Assembly: GCA_947493215.1 (NCBI GenBank)
Contig: CANLQE010000001.1
Coordinates: 1,923,404-1,987,403 of the forward strand
Length of the DNA stretch: 64,000 nucleotides
DNA from: an uncultured Sphingomonadaceae bacterium
GTDB taxonomy: Bacteria > Pseudomonadota > Alphaproteobacteria > Sphingomonadales > Sphingomonadaceae
Direction: 5' to 3'
Positions within the stretch are counted from its first letter, which is position 1. The number at the start of each line of letters is the position of its first letter. The position numbers were made by a program, and so were the translations under genes. A model generated the notes under the pieces. That model searched no databases, had not been told where the DNA came from, and saw nothing but the letters and a program-made list of their open reading frames with translations. Of the stretch, positions 47,700 to 56,866 are shown piece by piece.

Positions 47700-49856
47700 C
47701 TATACTTTCGCCGGATTGATGGTTTTTTTCTGATGCGTTAAGAACAGCTTAGATAGGTTTTTGGCGTGCTGTGGACGGGCAATCTTAAAGCCTTGAATTT
47801 CGTCACAGCCAGAAGCTTGCAAGAGTTCAAGTTGGGCGTCATTTTCGACACCTTCCGCGATCACCCTCATGTCAAGCGCATGAGCAAGATGCGAGATCGT
47901 ACCGATGATCGCTCGATCAGCGGCAGAATGCTCAATCCTTGATATAAATGTACGATCGATTTTCAGACAGTTGGCTGGTAAATCTCTCAAATATTGTAGC
48001 GAGGAATAGCCGGTCCCGAAATCGTCTATTGAAATACCAACGCCGGCTTCGCGCAGTCGGATCAGCGACTGGCTAACATGATCATTATTATTGAGCAGCA
48101 ATTCTTCGGTAATTTCAACAACGATTTTTGAAGGATCAATCCCATTCAATTCGATATTCTTCAATACCTCGTCACAGACATTTTGATTTTGGAACTGGCG
48201 CGGCGAAATGTTGATCGCGACACGTGGAAGATCAACGCCTTCATCCGCTGATTGACGAATTTGCCGACATACCTCCGCGATGACCCATTTGCCGAGGGTA
48301 TCCATGATCCCCGTATCATCAGCAACCCGAATAAATTGTACGGGCAATAAACGTCCACGGGTGGGATGATCCCAACGGATCAACGCTTCCAATCCAACAT
48401 AGTCTAATGTCTTTGCATCAACAATCGGTTGATATTCTAAAGCGAATTGCTGCTGGCTCAGTGCATCACGTAATTCAATCTCTAAGGAAGCATCTGCCTG
48501 GGCGATCTGATTCATCCCTTCTGAGAAGAAACGATAACAATTACGGCCATTAGCCTTGGCGTCGTACATTGCCAGATCAGCCAGCCTCAACAATTCTTCA
48601 TACTCATTGCCATCGGCTGGAATCAGGCTGACGCCAATGCTAGCGCCGATGACCTGTTCAATCCCGCTAATGGAGTAAGGTTCGTTGATCGCTTTCAATA
48701 TTTTTGTGCAGCGAGAATTGATCGCATCAGGACCATCTACTTTACCCAGGATTATTGCAAATTCATCGCCGCCAATTCGCGCCGCAAAATCGTCCGGCCC
48801 AACGATCCCAACCAGCCGCTCCGCGACTTCTCGTAGCAAGGTGTCGCCGCTATGATGGCCGCGTGTATCATTGATGACCTTAAATCTATCAAGGTCCAGC
48901 AGTAACAGCGCTGCCTCTTGACCGCTCTTCTTACATGTCTCGATCGTCTTGCGGACTTTTTCAGCCAATAGGGCTCGGTTCGGTAGCCCGGTTAGCATAT
49001 CATGCAATGCCAAATGAGTCCGATGTTCTTCGGCAAATTTGCGGGCCGTAATATCAACAGCTGTGGTCAATACGCCGATAGTCTCTCCTTTGTGATTCAG
49101 AAGGGGAGATTTATTACAGTGGAAGATAAGCTCGACGCCATCGCTGGTGAATTTTTCTTCATAGTGTGGGATCGGTTGTTCCGATTTAATAACTATTTCG
49201 TTTCTGCGATAAGAATTTGTTGCCAGGTCGGGGCCTAGTATCTCGCCAAAGTCGTGACCGACCATTTCATCAGGGGTTTTATCAAAAAGTGCAGATTGAT
49301 AGGCGTTAGTGAACAAGCATCGGCCCGCACGATCTGTCGCATTGATCATGATCGGAATGGTGTCGATAATTTGCTCCAACATGCTCTTGTTGGCAGGCGC
49401 TCGGTTATCAGATATTTCCCCAAGCGATGCATGCTTCCGTTCTATTTCGGAGGCACGTTTCCTCAGATTATCGCTTTTTTCGCTCTTGGTGAGAAGCGAC
49501 ATAGCGCGCCGGCAAAATTCTACATGTGATACGGGGCTTTGCAAAAAGTCCGTTGCACCAGCATCTAGCGCGGATAGGCGGCATTCTCGATCCTGATGCG
49601 CAGTGATAACGATCGCTGGTACATCACCACATTTTGACATCTGGCGGACGTTTTTGATGAACTCGGCACCGTTCATTTTTGGCATCCGATAATCGACCAC
49701 CAGCAGTTCGGCGTTGTTATCGTGCAACCATTCCAGTGCTTCTAAGGGATCAGCAAATGTTACAGAGGAGTATTTCTCCCCCATCATAGTCACAAACTGG
49801 GCATAAATCCTCAGATTTGTGGGCCGGTCATCGACGATTAGAACACGCGTGGTCAT
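47700..49856 (-). CDS. REC-PAS-GGDEF-EAL cyclic-di-GMP regulator in the rpfC operon
   Basis: 718 residues from ATG 49856 ('MTTRVLIVDDR'). Receiver domain with phospho-acceptor Asp55 ('LLVVDYRMP'); PAS domain about 160-272; GGDEF at 362-366 ('ARIGGDEFAIIL'), with the upstream RxxD inhibitory site not preserved (GPDD); EAL at 490-492 ('GLEALIRWDH') with 'DDFGTGYSSLQYLRDLPANCLKIDR' downstream. Both catalytic signatures are intact, so it may make and break c-di-GMP. It takes the position held by the HD-GYP regulator RpfG in Xanthomonas. An ATG nine codons upstream (49883) is possible. Confidence 0.88.
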   Translation of the reverse strand: MTTRVLIVDDRPTNLRIYAQFVTMMGEKYSSVTFADPLEALEWLHDNNAELLVVDYRMPKMNGAEFIKNVRQMSKCGDVPAIVITAHQDRECRLSALDAGATDFLQSPVSHVEFCRRAMSLLTKSEKSDNLRKRASEIERKHASLGEISDNRAPANKSMLEQIIDTIPIMINATDRAGRCLFTNAYQSALFDKTPDEMVGHDFGEILGPDLATNSYRRNEIVIKSEQPIPHYEEKFTSDGVELIFHCNKSPLLNHKGETIGVLTTAVDITARKFAEEHRTHLALHDMLTGLPNRALLAEKVRKTIETCKKSGQEAALLLLDLDRFKVINDTRGHHSGDTLLREVAERLVGIVGPDDFAARIGGDEFAIILGKVDGPDAINSRCTKILKAINEPYSISGIEQVIGASIGVSLIPADGNEYEELLRLADLAMYDAKANGRNCYRFFSEGMNQIAQADASLEIELRDALSQQQFALEYQPIVDAKTLDYVGLEALIRWDHPTRGRLLPVQFIRVADDTGIMDTLGKWVIAEVCRQIRQSADEGVDLPRVAINISPRQFQNQNVCDEVLKNIELNGIDPSKIVVEITEELLLNNNDHVSQSLIRLREAGVGISIDDFGTGYSSLQYLRDLPANCLKIDRTFISRIEHSAADRAIIGTISHLAHALDMRVIAEGVENDAQLELLQASGCDEIQGFKIARPQHAKNLSKLFLTHQKKTINPAKV

Positions 49857-50226
49857 ATAGTGGCAATACGAGGCGATAATCAAAATAAGGTTAACGTCTC
49901 ATTGGTATTGTCTCCCGCCCATTTTTTTGTCTTCCCGATAGAAAAATAGACTAAAAACAAGATGTTATACCTTTGTCTCAATTGTGTTTTCGTAGCTTGA
50001 GCAGTTCACCCGAGCCATTGGTGCAGATATTGACTCAAAAATTTAGAAAGTTGACCATCTAAATAGATGTTTCAGCGGTATTTATCTCATGATCAAACCA
50101 TTTTGGTTTCGATGCTGCTTGCGGGGGCCGTTTTAATTTAGCAGTGCGAAGGAAAGCGAAGACAAGAATAATGATGTTCATCACCATCGAGGTGCGTGGT
50201 CACCTTTTACACATACGGGGGAAGCC
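49857..50226. promoter_or_regulatory. 370-base divergent intergenic region
   Basis: Gap between the GGDEF-EAL gene (minus) and a 193-residue protein gene (plus), so it should hold promoters for both. The only clear structure is an inverted repeat at 50091-50113 (AAACCA-ttt-TGGTTT core, extending by ATC/GAT outside with one mismatch). I see no gene and no confident promoter boxes. The start region of the plus-strand gene has 'gggggaag' at 50217-50224. Confidence 0.4.
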
Positions 50227-50808
50227 GTGGAATTCACCTATGCCGAGATTTTAGAAATCTTATCAAATAAGCACAAAATTTTGAGTGCAAAAAAAATTGC
50301 TTTTCGTGGACGATTACAACATTTTCAGCGGCTTGGCTTTCCAGCAGGGGCAAATACTGGAAAGGGTAAAGGGGTAGCATACTCCTGGCGCGAGCTGTTT
50401 TTGATCGGTCTGGCATTGGATTGCCTGGAAATCGGGTCGACACCCGATCGCAGTGTTAACGAGATTATCAAATTTGAAGATGTTTTCTTGTCAGCAGTGG
50501 CAAGCGTCGGGCTTGGCGATAATCAAGAGGATAGCCGAGAGTTCAAATGCTTTCTCATTGTCGAGTTATCGAACCTAATGTCCTTAAAGGAAGAGGAGGA
50601 TTGGAGTCAGATCGTAAAGCTGCTCTCGCACCATGACTTAATGCAAATCCTGTCCAGCGAGGGTTTGGATGCACATCGCTCGCCATATGCACTGCTTGAT
50701 CTTCGGCAGTTTTTGGCCGCTATTTTAGATGGCGTCTTTCACTGCGTTGAAGGTTCAAGGAAGATGATTGTGAGTGATTTCAAGACTTGGGCCAGAGCAC
50801 AATCTTAA
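50227..50808 (+). CDS. Uncharacterised protein with MerR-like HTH region
   Basis: 193 residues from GTG 50227, with 'gggggaag' just upstream. I do not recognise a named family. The N-terminal part 'GRLQHFQRLGFPAGANTGKGKGVAYSWRELFLIGLALDCLEIG' resembles winged HTH regions of MerR-type proteins found repeatedly in sphingomonads, which would make it a DNA-binding regulator. The C-terminal half is acidic and helical without motifs I know. It stands between the c-di-GMP operon and thyA, and could regulate either. Confidence 0.65.
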   Translation: MEFTYAEILEILSNKHKILSAKKIAFRGRLQHFQRLGFPAGANTGKGKGVAYSWRELFLIGLALDCLEIGSTPDRSVNEIIKFEDVFLSAVASVGLGDNQEDSREFKCFLIVELSNLMSLKEEEDWSQIVKLLSHHDLMQILSSEGLDAHRSPYALLDLRQFLAAILDGVFHCVEGSRKMIVSDFKTWARAQS

Positions 50809-50994
50809 CGCATCGAACGGTTTTCTGATCTGTCTTTAGATAAAATTTAATTGCATCTTTGAAAGTTTCTCAGCACCTCGCGGTTGGGAGAGAATGGCGC
50901 GCCCTGAATATACATTACCGTACAATAATTTGATCGGTTGAGCATAGCTGCACAGCGGTATAGCGTGATCAGCAATAGATATGGAGTGAGCTTT

Positions 50995-51927
50995 GTGATT
51001 CCCGGTCAGCATTATGAAAAACAATATCTTGATTTAATGCGCCATATATGGACGCAAGGCGATGAGCGAGTGGATCGTACCGGGGTAGGAACTAGAGCAG
51101 TTTTTGGCGCCACAATGCGTTTCGACCTAACGGAAAATGCCATCCCGCTCCTCACCACCAAGCGAGTATTTTGGAAAACGGCTACCCGGGAGATGTTATG
51201 GTTTTTGACGGGCGACACAAATATTCAGTCGCTGGTGGAGCAAAAGGTTCATATCTGGACGGATTGGCCCTTGGCAAAATATCGGACAGAAACAAGGGAC
51301 GATATCGATCGTGATGCCTTCGAGCAGCGGATAATTGAAGATGATGTTTTTGCCAAGAGATGGGGTGATTTGGGGCCTGTTTACGGAAAGCAATGGGTAA
51401 ACTGGCCTCGCTACACACCGGCAGGCGAAGGGCTTTATCGGTTAGAAGAAAAAGGCATTAACCAAATAAAGTTGTTGATTGATGGGCTAAAAAACAATCC
51501 TGGTTCCCGCCGTCATATTTTCACCGGATGGAACGTAGCTGAACTTGATCAGATGGCTCTGCCGCCCTGCCATAAGACATATCAGTTCTACGTATCGAAC
51601 GGCAAGCTGTCAGCCATATTGTATCAGCGCAGTTGTGACCTTGGGCTTGGTTTTGCATTTAATGTATTTTCGGCTGCTCTGTTGGTGCGTATGATAGCGC
51701 AGCAATGTGACCTTGAGCCGGGTGAACTGGTTTGGAATGGCGGGGATGTGCATCTGTACCTTAACCATGAAAAACTGGTCGAAGAGCAACTTTCCCGCTG
51801 TCCTACTGGAGCCCCGAAACTTAAAATAATACGGAAACCGGCTTCAATTTTTGACTATCAAATTACTGATTTTGAAGTGCAGGACTATGCTCCGCAATCT
51901 CATATTTCCGCGCCCGTGGCTGTTTAA
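50995..51927 (+). CDS. thyA: Thymidylate synthase
   Basis: 310 residues. Makes dTMP from dUMP with methylene-tetrahydrofolate. The catalytic Cys192 is in 'LPPCHKTYQFYV'; 'SRRHIFTGWN' and 'QRSCDLGLGFAFN' are the phosphate and folate sites. An insertion of ~45 residues (about 95-125) gives the Lactobacillus-like long form instead of the 264-residue E. coli form. Start GTG 50995 has GGAG at 50983-50986; the frame stays open another 19 codons upstream (TTG 50938) but without a good site. Confidence 0.93.
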   Translation: MIPGQHYEKQYLDLMRHIWTQGDERVDRTGVGTRAVFGATMRFDLTENAIPLLTTKRVFWKTATREMLWFLTGDTNIQSLVEQKVHIWTDWPLAKYRTETRDDIDRDAFEQRIIEDDVFAKRWGDLGPVYGKQWVNWPRYTPAGEGLYRLEEKGINQIKLLIDGLKNNPGSRRHIFTGWNVAELDQMALPPCHKTYQFYVSNGKLSAILYQRSCDLGLGFAFNVFSAALLVRMIAQQCDLEPGELVWNGGDVHLYLNHEKLVEEQLSRCPTGAPKLKIIRKPASIFDYQITDFEVQDYAPQSHISAPVAV

Positions 51928-52138
51928 TTTCCGCGGCAACTAACTCCCGAAATATTGTTGTGATTTAACATTCAATATCGCCTGCTGATAACTTTATTGC
52001 AGAGCGGCGATGTGATTTCGCGTTAATCTATGCTAATAACGATTTGTCAACGAGTCGCGTAACATCATGCAATTAGTAGTAAAGTTTGTCCCAAGAGTAG
52101 TTAGGATTAGTCCAAACAATTTTTAAGGGAGCTTTCAA

Positions 52139-55100
52139 ATGCAAATCCGTAAACCTAACCGTCTTTTACTGTTAAACGTATCAACATTGGCCTGTATCGC
52201 AGGATTGGTTGCGCCAGCCCAAGCGCAAACTACGTTTACCGCTGCCGAGGAATCGGCACAATCTCGACCCGTAATGGTCGAAGACGCTCCCAAGATTGTG
52301 ATCCGCGATGATCTTACTTTGGACGACCCACCACCCGTGGGCGTATTTGATAATACTGTTGATGTGACTGGCGTCGGGCAAATGACCGTCAGAGGTGATC
52401 AAGACAGTTTCGGTCTGGGGCTTTGCACTGGTACTTTGATCAATCCTCGCACTGTTATATTTGCAGCACACTGCGTAAACAGCAGGGCAGCCGAAGATTA
52501 TGGCTTCGCTTCGGGCGGTACGGCGATTGCCTTTGGCTTCAGTGCCGACAATCGTCCTGCCGTGCGCCGTTGGGTTGGATTTGATGATGGTGTTGCAAAC
52601 CAGACGGACGTCGATTTCAACATCTATAATGTTGAGCAGGTCTGGTATGATGAGCGCTCTATTCCCACTGGATTTTTGGAAGCGGATGTAGCGCTGGCTA
52701 CGCTTGATACTCATGCAGATGGTGTGCCGACATGGACCCTTCTTTTCTCTCCACTACGGGAAGAAACGCACGGTATCATTAACGGCTATGGGGCAAGAGG
52801 ACTAGGGCCCAATGGCTCCGATCTCGGTATCGATTTCCGCCGCCGTATTGCAGAAAACATGATCTCATCGGCGAGTTCACTAGACGATAGGAACAATTTT
52901 CTCTTCGGGCCCGGCGATCCAAACTTGCCGCAAACGCTGTATAATATAGACTTTGACAGTCCGGATGGTGAGGCGGTCTTTGATTCAGAAAATGGCCGTT
53001 TTGATTTCGACCTTTATGACGGTGCAGCGCTTCCCCGCGAAGGAACAACCGCTGGAGGAGATTCTGGTAGCGCTCTTGTGGCAGACGAACTGTTCGATAA
53101 ACCAGTTATTACATCGGTGCTATCGGGTGGCTCTCGTTTCTTTGGTAACGATGATACGGATCCACTCACATTCCAGCCGTTTTCGTCTTATGGAACACAA
53201 AGCTTCTACCAGCCGCTTTATTTGTTCTGGGATCAGATCGTAGCGAATAACAGCTATGTTTACGCCTCCAGTCGCGCTGGGACGCGTAACTGGTTAAATC
53301 CGCGTCATTGGCAACAGGATATAGATCCCAACTATGGCATTAGTGTTGATGGTGAACTCGTAAATGCACTACCTGGTTTTGAAGCACCGGGTGTCACTGG
53401 CGATACCCCCAAATTTGGCAATGTTTGCTTCCTTGATGACTGTCTGGATCTTTCAACGCTGAGCGTTGAATTTGATGAGGGAACGCCCAACAGCATCGCT
53501 ATCGAAGGAGGGCCTGGCAGTCGTAATTTTGTCCCGAATAATGTCGTGGCCGATCCGTCAACTGGCATTCGGGCTCGCTATTTTGAGGTTACTCTCGCTG
53601 CAAATGGTGCCACAAGATTGCGTGACGACGTGACCATCGATCGCCTCAATATTGAAGGCGCAGCGCGACTTGATATTCGCAGGCGCGGTAACCTAAAGGT
53701 CTGGGGCGATTATACGCAGACCGGCGGTTGGCTTGACCTTCGGGGTACACTTACGACAGGCGAAGCTTTCCTTGGAACGGGACTTCTAACTGGGACTGGC
53801 CTTTTCGATCCAACATTTCTAACCTCGGTCAATGGTTCGATAGCACCAGGCCGCGACTTCGGCGATACTGGTACACTGACGATTGCGGGCGATGTTATTC
53901 TCGCGTCCGGGACACTGTCGATTTTTGATGTTGGCCGGACTGGCAATGATAAATTGGCTGTTATTGGCGATGCGGATAATGAGGGCATTATCTCATTGGG
54001 CGGCACTGCGGCCGTGATCAATAAGTTCTGGCGGCAGAGTGCGCGCTTTGGCCAGACTTTTGAGATAATCACCGCGGAAGGTGGCGTCGAAAATACCTTT
54101 GACGAGGTCGTTGGGCGGATTGGGGTTCTGTATCCCGAGCTGATTTATGGTCCGGACAATGTCACTGCGCGCATGAGGGTGATCCGCTTTTCTGATTTCT
54201 TCAATAGCAATGGTGTGACGAACCCAATCTCATTGGCGTTTGGTAATGCATTGGATAGCGCCCGAGGAAGTTCTTACAATGACCTCTCCAACGTCTATGG
54301 GTTGATTGATGTTATGGAGGCTGGTGAATTGAACACTACCTTCCAAAGCCTATCGGCAGCGCAAGCTGGCCGAACAACAACGCTCGATCAACAACAGGGC
54401 TCTGCAATGCGTAATCTTGTGTCGGATCGTCTGTCACTTCTTGGCGCTAAACAAGGCGTGAAGGGCAAGATCAAAATTATCGGTGCGCCCGGTGTTTTGA
54501 ACAGTCGTAAGCTTACCAATAGCTCGGCCTCACAGCTCAGCTTTGCTGGAAACTATCAATCTTCAAACTGGAATGCCGTTCAATTGCCCGAGAATATGAG
54601 TGGGTTTATGTCTGCTGGATATAATCAATCCACATTGGCATTTGGGGGTAACGGCACGGATGACCGGCAAGGAAGTTGGCACATAGCGATGGGGCTGGAG
54701 TTTGGCCTCAATGACCGTACAACTTTTGGTACAGCCTTTGGCTATGCTGATGGTGCCCAGCAGGTCGGCGGAAGTCTAGCGAATGTGGAGACTAATCAAG
54801 CATCGGTTTATGGCAACTATCGCCTCGGCGGCAATTTTTATGTCGGTGGGCAAGCGTCAATGTCCCATTCTCGCATTGGCTCTGATAGCAGGGTTAGCGG
54901 TGGAACAGCGCTTAGTAACCTGAGTACGAACTCATTGACCTTCGCGAGTGAGATTGAAGCTGGTTACAATATAGATATGGATGGTTTACTGCTGACGCCA
55001 CGCGCTAGCATTGGCTATTCGTCCTATAGCGTTGATGGCTTCCGCGATAGTGCCGGTAGCCTAGCAATGGCTGTTGATGAGATTAGCCGTTCTGGCCTAG

Positions 55101-55420
55101 AAGCAAAAGTCGGTTTGAAAATATCCGGCAGCACAAATATGGGTTACGCCTCAGCATGGTCTTTCCAACCGGAAATGAAGCTGGATTATGTGAACCGGAT
55201 TTCGGGTAATGATACGAACTTTCAGGTGCGGTTCCTAGACGCAGAAAGCCTTGCGCTTGCGTTGCCAATTGGATTGCAGGACGCGTCTTATGGTGAGGTG
55301 AAGGGCGGGTTTAGCTTTACCAATGGACCACTGAGTTTTGGCGCAGCGGTGGAAAGCCGAATAGGTCAGCAAATCTATCGTGACGATCGAGCGGTCGTGA
55401 ATATGGCCATTCGTTTCTGA
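52139..55420 (+). CDS. Trypsin-like serine protease autotransporter
   Basis: 1093 residues. Signal peptide ends at 'APAQAQ' (residue 30). A trypsin-fold protease has His111 ('AAHCVN'), Asp183 ('ADVALATLD') and Ser309 ('GGDSGS'). A beta-helix-like passenger (about 390-720) follows, with 'RGNLKVWGDYTQTGGWLDLRG'-style strands. The last ~270 residues form the autotransporter beta-barrel, ending in Phe ('VNMAIRF'). Predicted to be exported by Sec and displayed or released at the cell surface; substrate unknown. A 211-base AT-rich upstream gap is likely the promoter, and a strong terminator follows. Confidence 0.88.
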   Translation: MQIRKPNRLLLLNVSTLACIAGLVAPAQAQTTFTAAEESAQSRPVMVEDAPKIVIRDDLTLDDPPPVGVFDNTVDVTGVGQMTVRGDQDSFGLGLCTGTLINPRTVIFAAHCVNSRAAEDYGFASGGTAIAFGFSADNRPAVRRWVGFDDGVANQTDVDFNIYNVEQVWYDERSIPTGFLEADVALATLDTHADGVPTWTLLFSPLREETHGIINGYGARGLGPNGSDLGIDFRRRIAENMISSASSLDDRNNFLFGPGDPNLPQTLYNIDFDSPDGEAVFDSENGRFDFDLYDGAALPREGTTAGGDSGSALVADELFDKPVITSVLSGGSRFFGNDDTDPLTFQPFSSYGTQSFYQPLYLFWDQIVANNSYVYASSRAGTRNWLNPRHWQQDIDPNYGISVDGELVNALPGFEAPGVTGDTPKFGNVCFLDDCLDLSTLSVEFDEGTPNSIAIEGGPGSRNFVPNNVVADPSTGIRARYFEVTLAANGATRLRDDVTIDRLNIEGAARLDIRRRGNLKVWGDYTQTGGWLDLRGTLTTGEAFLGTGLLTGTGLFDPTFLTSVNGSIAPGRDFGDTGTLTIAGDVILASGTLSIFDVGRTGNDKLAVIGDADNEGIISLGGTAAVINKFWRQSARFGQTFEIITAEGGVENTFDEVVGRIGVLYPELIYGPDNVTARMRVIRFSDFFNSNGVTNPISLAFGNALDSARGSSYNDLSNVYGLIDVMEAGELNTTFQSLSAAQAGRTTTLDQQQGSAMRNLVSDRLSLLGAKQGVKGKIKIIGAPGVLNSRKLTNSSASQLSFAGNYQSSNWNAVQLPENMSGFMSAGYNQSTLAFGGNGTDDRQGSWHIAMGLEFGLNDRTTFGTAFGYADGAQQVGGSLANVETNQASVYGNYRLGGNFYVGGQASMSHSRIGSDSRVSGGTALSNLSTNSLTFASEIEAGYNIDMDGLLLTPRASIGYSSYSVDGFRDSAGSLAMAVDEISRSGLEAKVGLKISGSTNMGYASAWSFQPEMKLDYVNRISGNDTNFQVRFLDAESLALALPIGLQDASYGEVKGGFSFTNGPLSFGAAVESRIGQQIYRDDRAVVNMAIRF

Positions 55421-55446
55421 ATGTAGATATTTTCTGAGATAAAGTT

Positions 55447-55481
55447 AAAAAGGGGGAGCAGATGTCTGCTCCCCCTTTTTA
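55447..55481 (+). terminator. Rho-independent terminator after the autotransporter gene
   Basis: GGGGGAGCAGA (55452-55462), loop TG, TCTGCTCCCCC (55465-55475), followed by five T's and preceded by A's, so it can work in both directions. It starts 27 bases after the stop codon. Confidence 0.93.
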
Positions 55482-55504
55482 TTAGGATGCATAGGACAGC
55501 CATG

Positions 55505-55533
55505 TTGACCTTTTTGGTAAAGTGAAATAATAT
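55505..55533 (+). promoter_or_regulatory. Near-consensus sigma70-type promoter for the bkd operon
   Basis: TTGACC at 55505-55510, a 17-base spacer and TAATAT at 55528-55533, about 60 bases upstream of the E1alpha start and just after the preceding terminator. Confidence 0.65.
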
Positions 55534-55591
55534 AACAACCAATTGAAATAAATATTGTGCCGTAATAATATGGCGAAACTGGAGATTTTGG

Positions 55592-56866
55592 ATGGCTGAC
55601 GAAAATAGCAAAACCAACTTGCCGCCATTGTCCCTGCACGTACCTGAACCGAAGTATCGTCCGGGCGATCCGGTTGATTATAGTGATGTCGATATTCCCA
55701 AGGCAGGCGACCAATCGCGCCCCGATGTTAACAGCGATCCAGCGACTATGCGCGACATGGTCTATGACATGGTTCGGGTTTTGGATGATGACTATAAAGC
55801 TGTCGGGCCTTGGGATCCAAAACTGCCTGATGATACGCTGCTGAAAATGCTCAAGACTATGGCGCAAGTGAGGGCCTTTGATGACCGGCTTCACCGGATG
55901 CAGCGGCAAGGTAAGACCAGCTTCTATATGAAGTGCACCGGCGAAGAGGCGACGTCTGTAGCGGCTGCCATGGCCCTGCATAGCGACGACATGTGTTTTC
56001 CCAGCTATCGCCAGCAGGGTATATTGTTTGTACGCGGCTATCCCATGGTGGATATGATCAATCAGATTTTCTCGAACCGAGAAGACAAGCTGAAAGGGCG
56101 GCAGCTTCCAATCATGTACTGTTCGCGCGAGCTTGGCTTTTTCTCCATCTCTGGCAATCTGGCAACCCAATATCCGCAGGCAGTGGGTTGGGCGATGGCC
56201 AGTGCGGCCAAAGGTGACACCCGGATCGCAGCAACTTGGTGTGGGGAGGGATCTACAGCAGAGGGCGACTTCCACAGCGCGATGACTTTCGCGACTGTCT
56301 ATAACGCACCCATCATTATGAATGTCGTGAATAATCAATGGGCGATCTCGTCTTTCTCTGGTTTCGCCGGAGGAGAAAGAACCACATTCGCAGCGCGAGC
56401 TGCGGGCTATGGCATAGCTGGGATACGAGTTGATGGAAATGATCCGTTGGCCGTCTATGCTGCAACCCAATGGGCGGCTGAGCGGGCGCGAACCAATAAT
56501 GGTCCGACACTGATAGAGCATTTTACCTATCGTGCAGAGGCACACAGTACTTCCGATGATCCCGGCGCTTATCGTAGTGCGCAAGAACGGGAAGAATGGC
56601 CGTTGGGTGATCCTATTACGCGACTGAAGCGGCATCTGATTCATCGCGGTGTGTGGAGCAAGGAGCAACATGAAGTGCTCGACAAAGAATGTATCGAGGC
56701 GGTGAAGATAGCGACCAAGGAAGCTGAGAAAAATGGCATTTTGGGGCACGGTCTGCACCAGCCTTTCGAAACAATGTTTCAGGATGTCTTCGAGGAAATG
56801 CCATGGCACCTCAAAGAGCAGAGCGAGCAAGCCAACAAAGAACGGGAAATCAAATGGCCGTCATGA
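55592..56866 (+). CDS. bkdA: Branched-chain 2-oxoacid dehydrogenase E1 alpha subunit
   Basis: 424 residues. Thiamin diphosphate enzyme part of the complex that oxidatively decarboxylates 2-oxoisovalerate, 2-oxoisocaproate and related acids from Val, Leu and Ile. The ThDP-binding block is 'WCGEGSTAEGDFHSAMTFATVYNAPIIMNVVNNQWAIS', and the regulatory loop 'TYRAEAHSTSDDPGAYR' is typical of branched-chain rather than pyruvate E1alpha. Behind a near-consensus promoter; overlaps the E1beta gene by 13 bases. Confidence 0.93.
   Translation: MADENSKTNLPPLSLHVPEPKYRPGDPVDYSDVDIPKAGDQSRPDVNSDPATMRDMVYDMVRVLDDDYKAVGPWDPKLPDDTLLKMLKTMAQVRAFDDRLHRMQRQGKTSFYMKCTGEEATSVAAAMALHSDDMCFPSYRQQGILFVRGYPMVDMINQIFSNREDKLKGRQLPIMYCSRELGFFSISGNLATQYPQAVGWAMASAAKGDTRIAATWCGEGSTAEGDFHSAMTFATVYNAPIIMNVVNNQWAISSFSGFAGGERTTFAARAAGYGIAGIRVDGNDPLAVYAATQWAAERARTNNGPTLIEHFTYRAEAHSTSDDPGAYRSAQEREEWPLGDPITRLKRHLIHRGVWSKEQHEVLDKECIEAVKIATKEAEKNGILGHGLHQPFETMFQDVFEEMPWHLKEQSEQANKEREIKWPS

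Noticed and set aside
55445-56830. Long open frame (461 codons) on the minus strand opposite the E1alpha gene
   Set aside because: It is the antisense shadow of a clear dehydrogenase subunit; the translation has no recognisable motif and is rich in Arg, His and Cys as shadow frames are.
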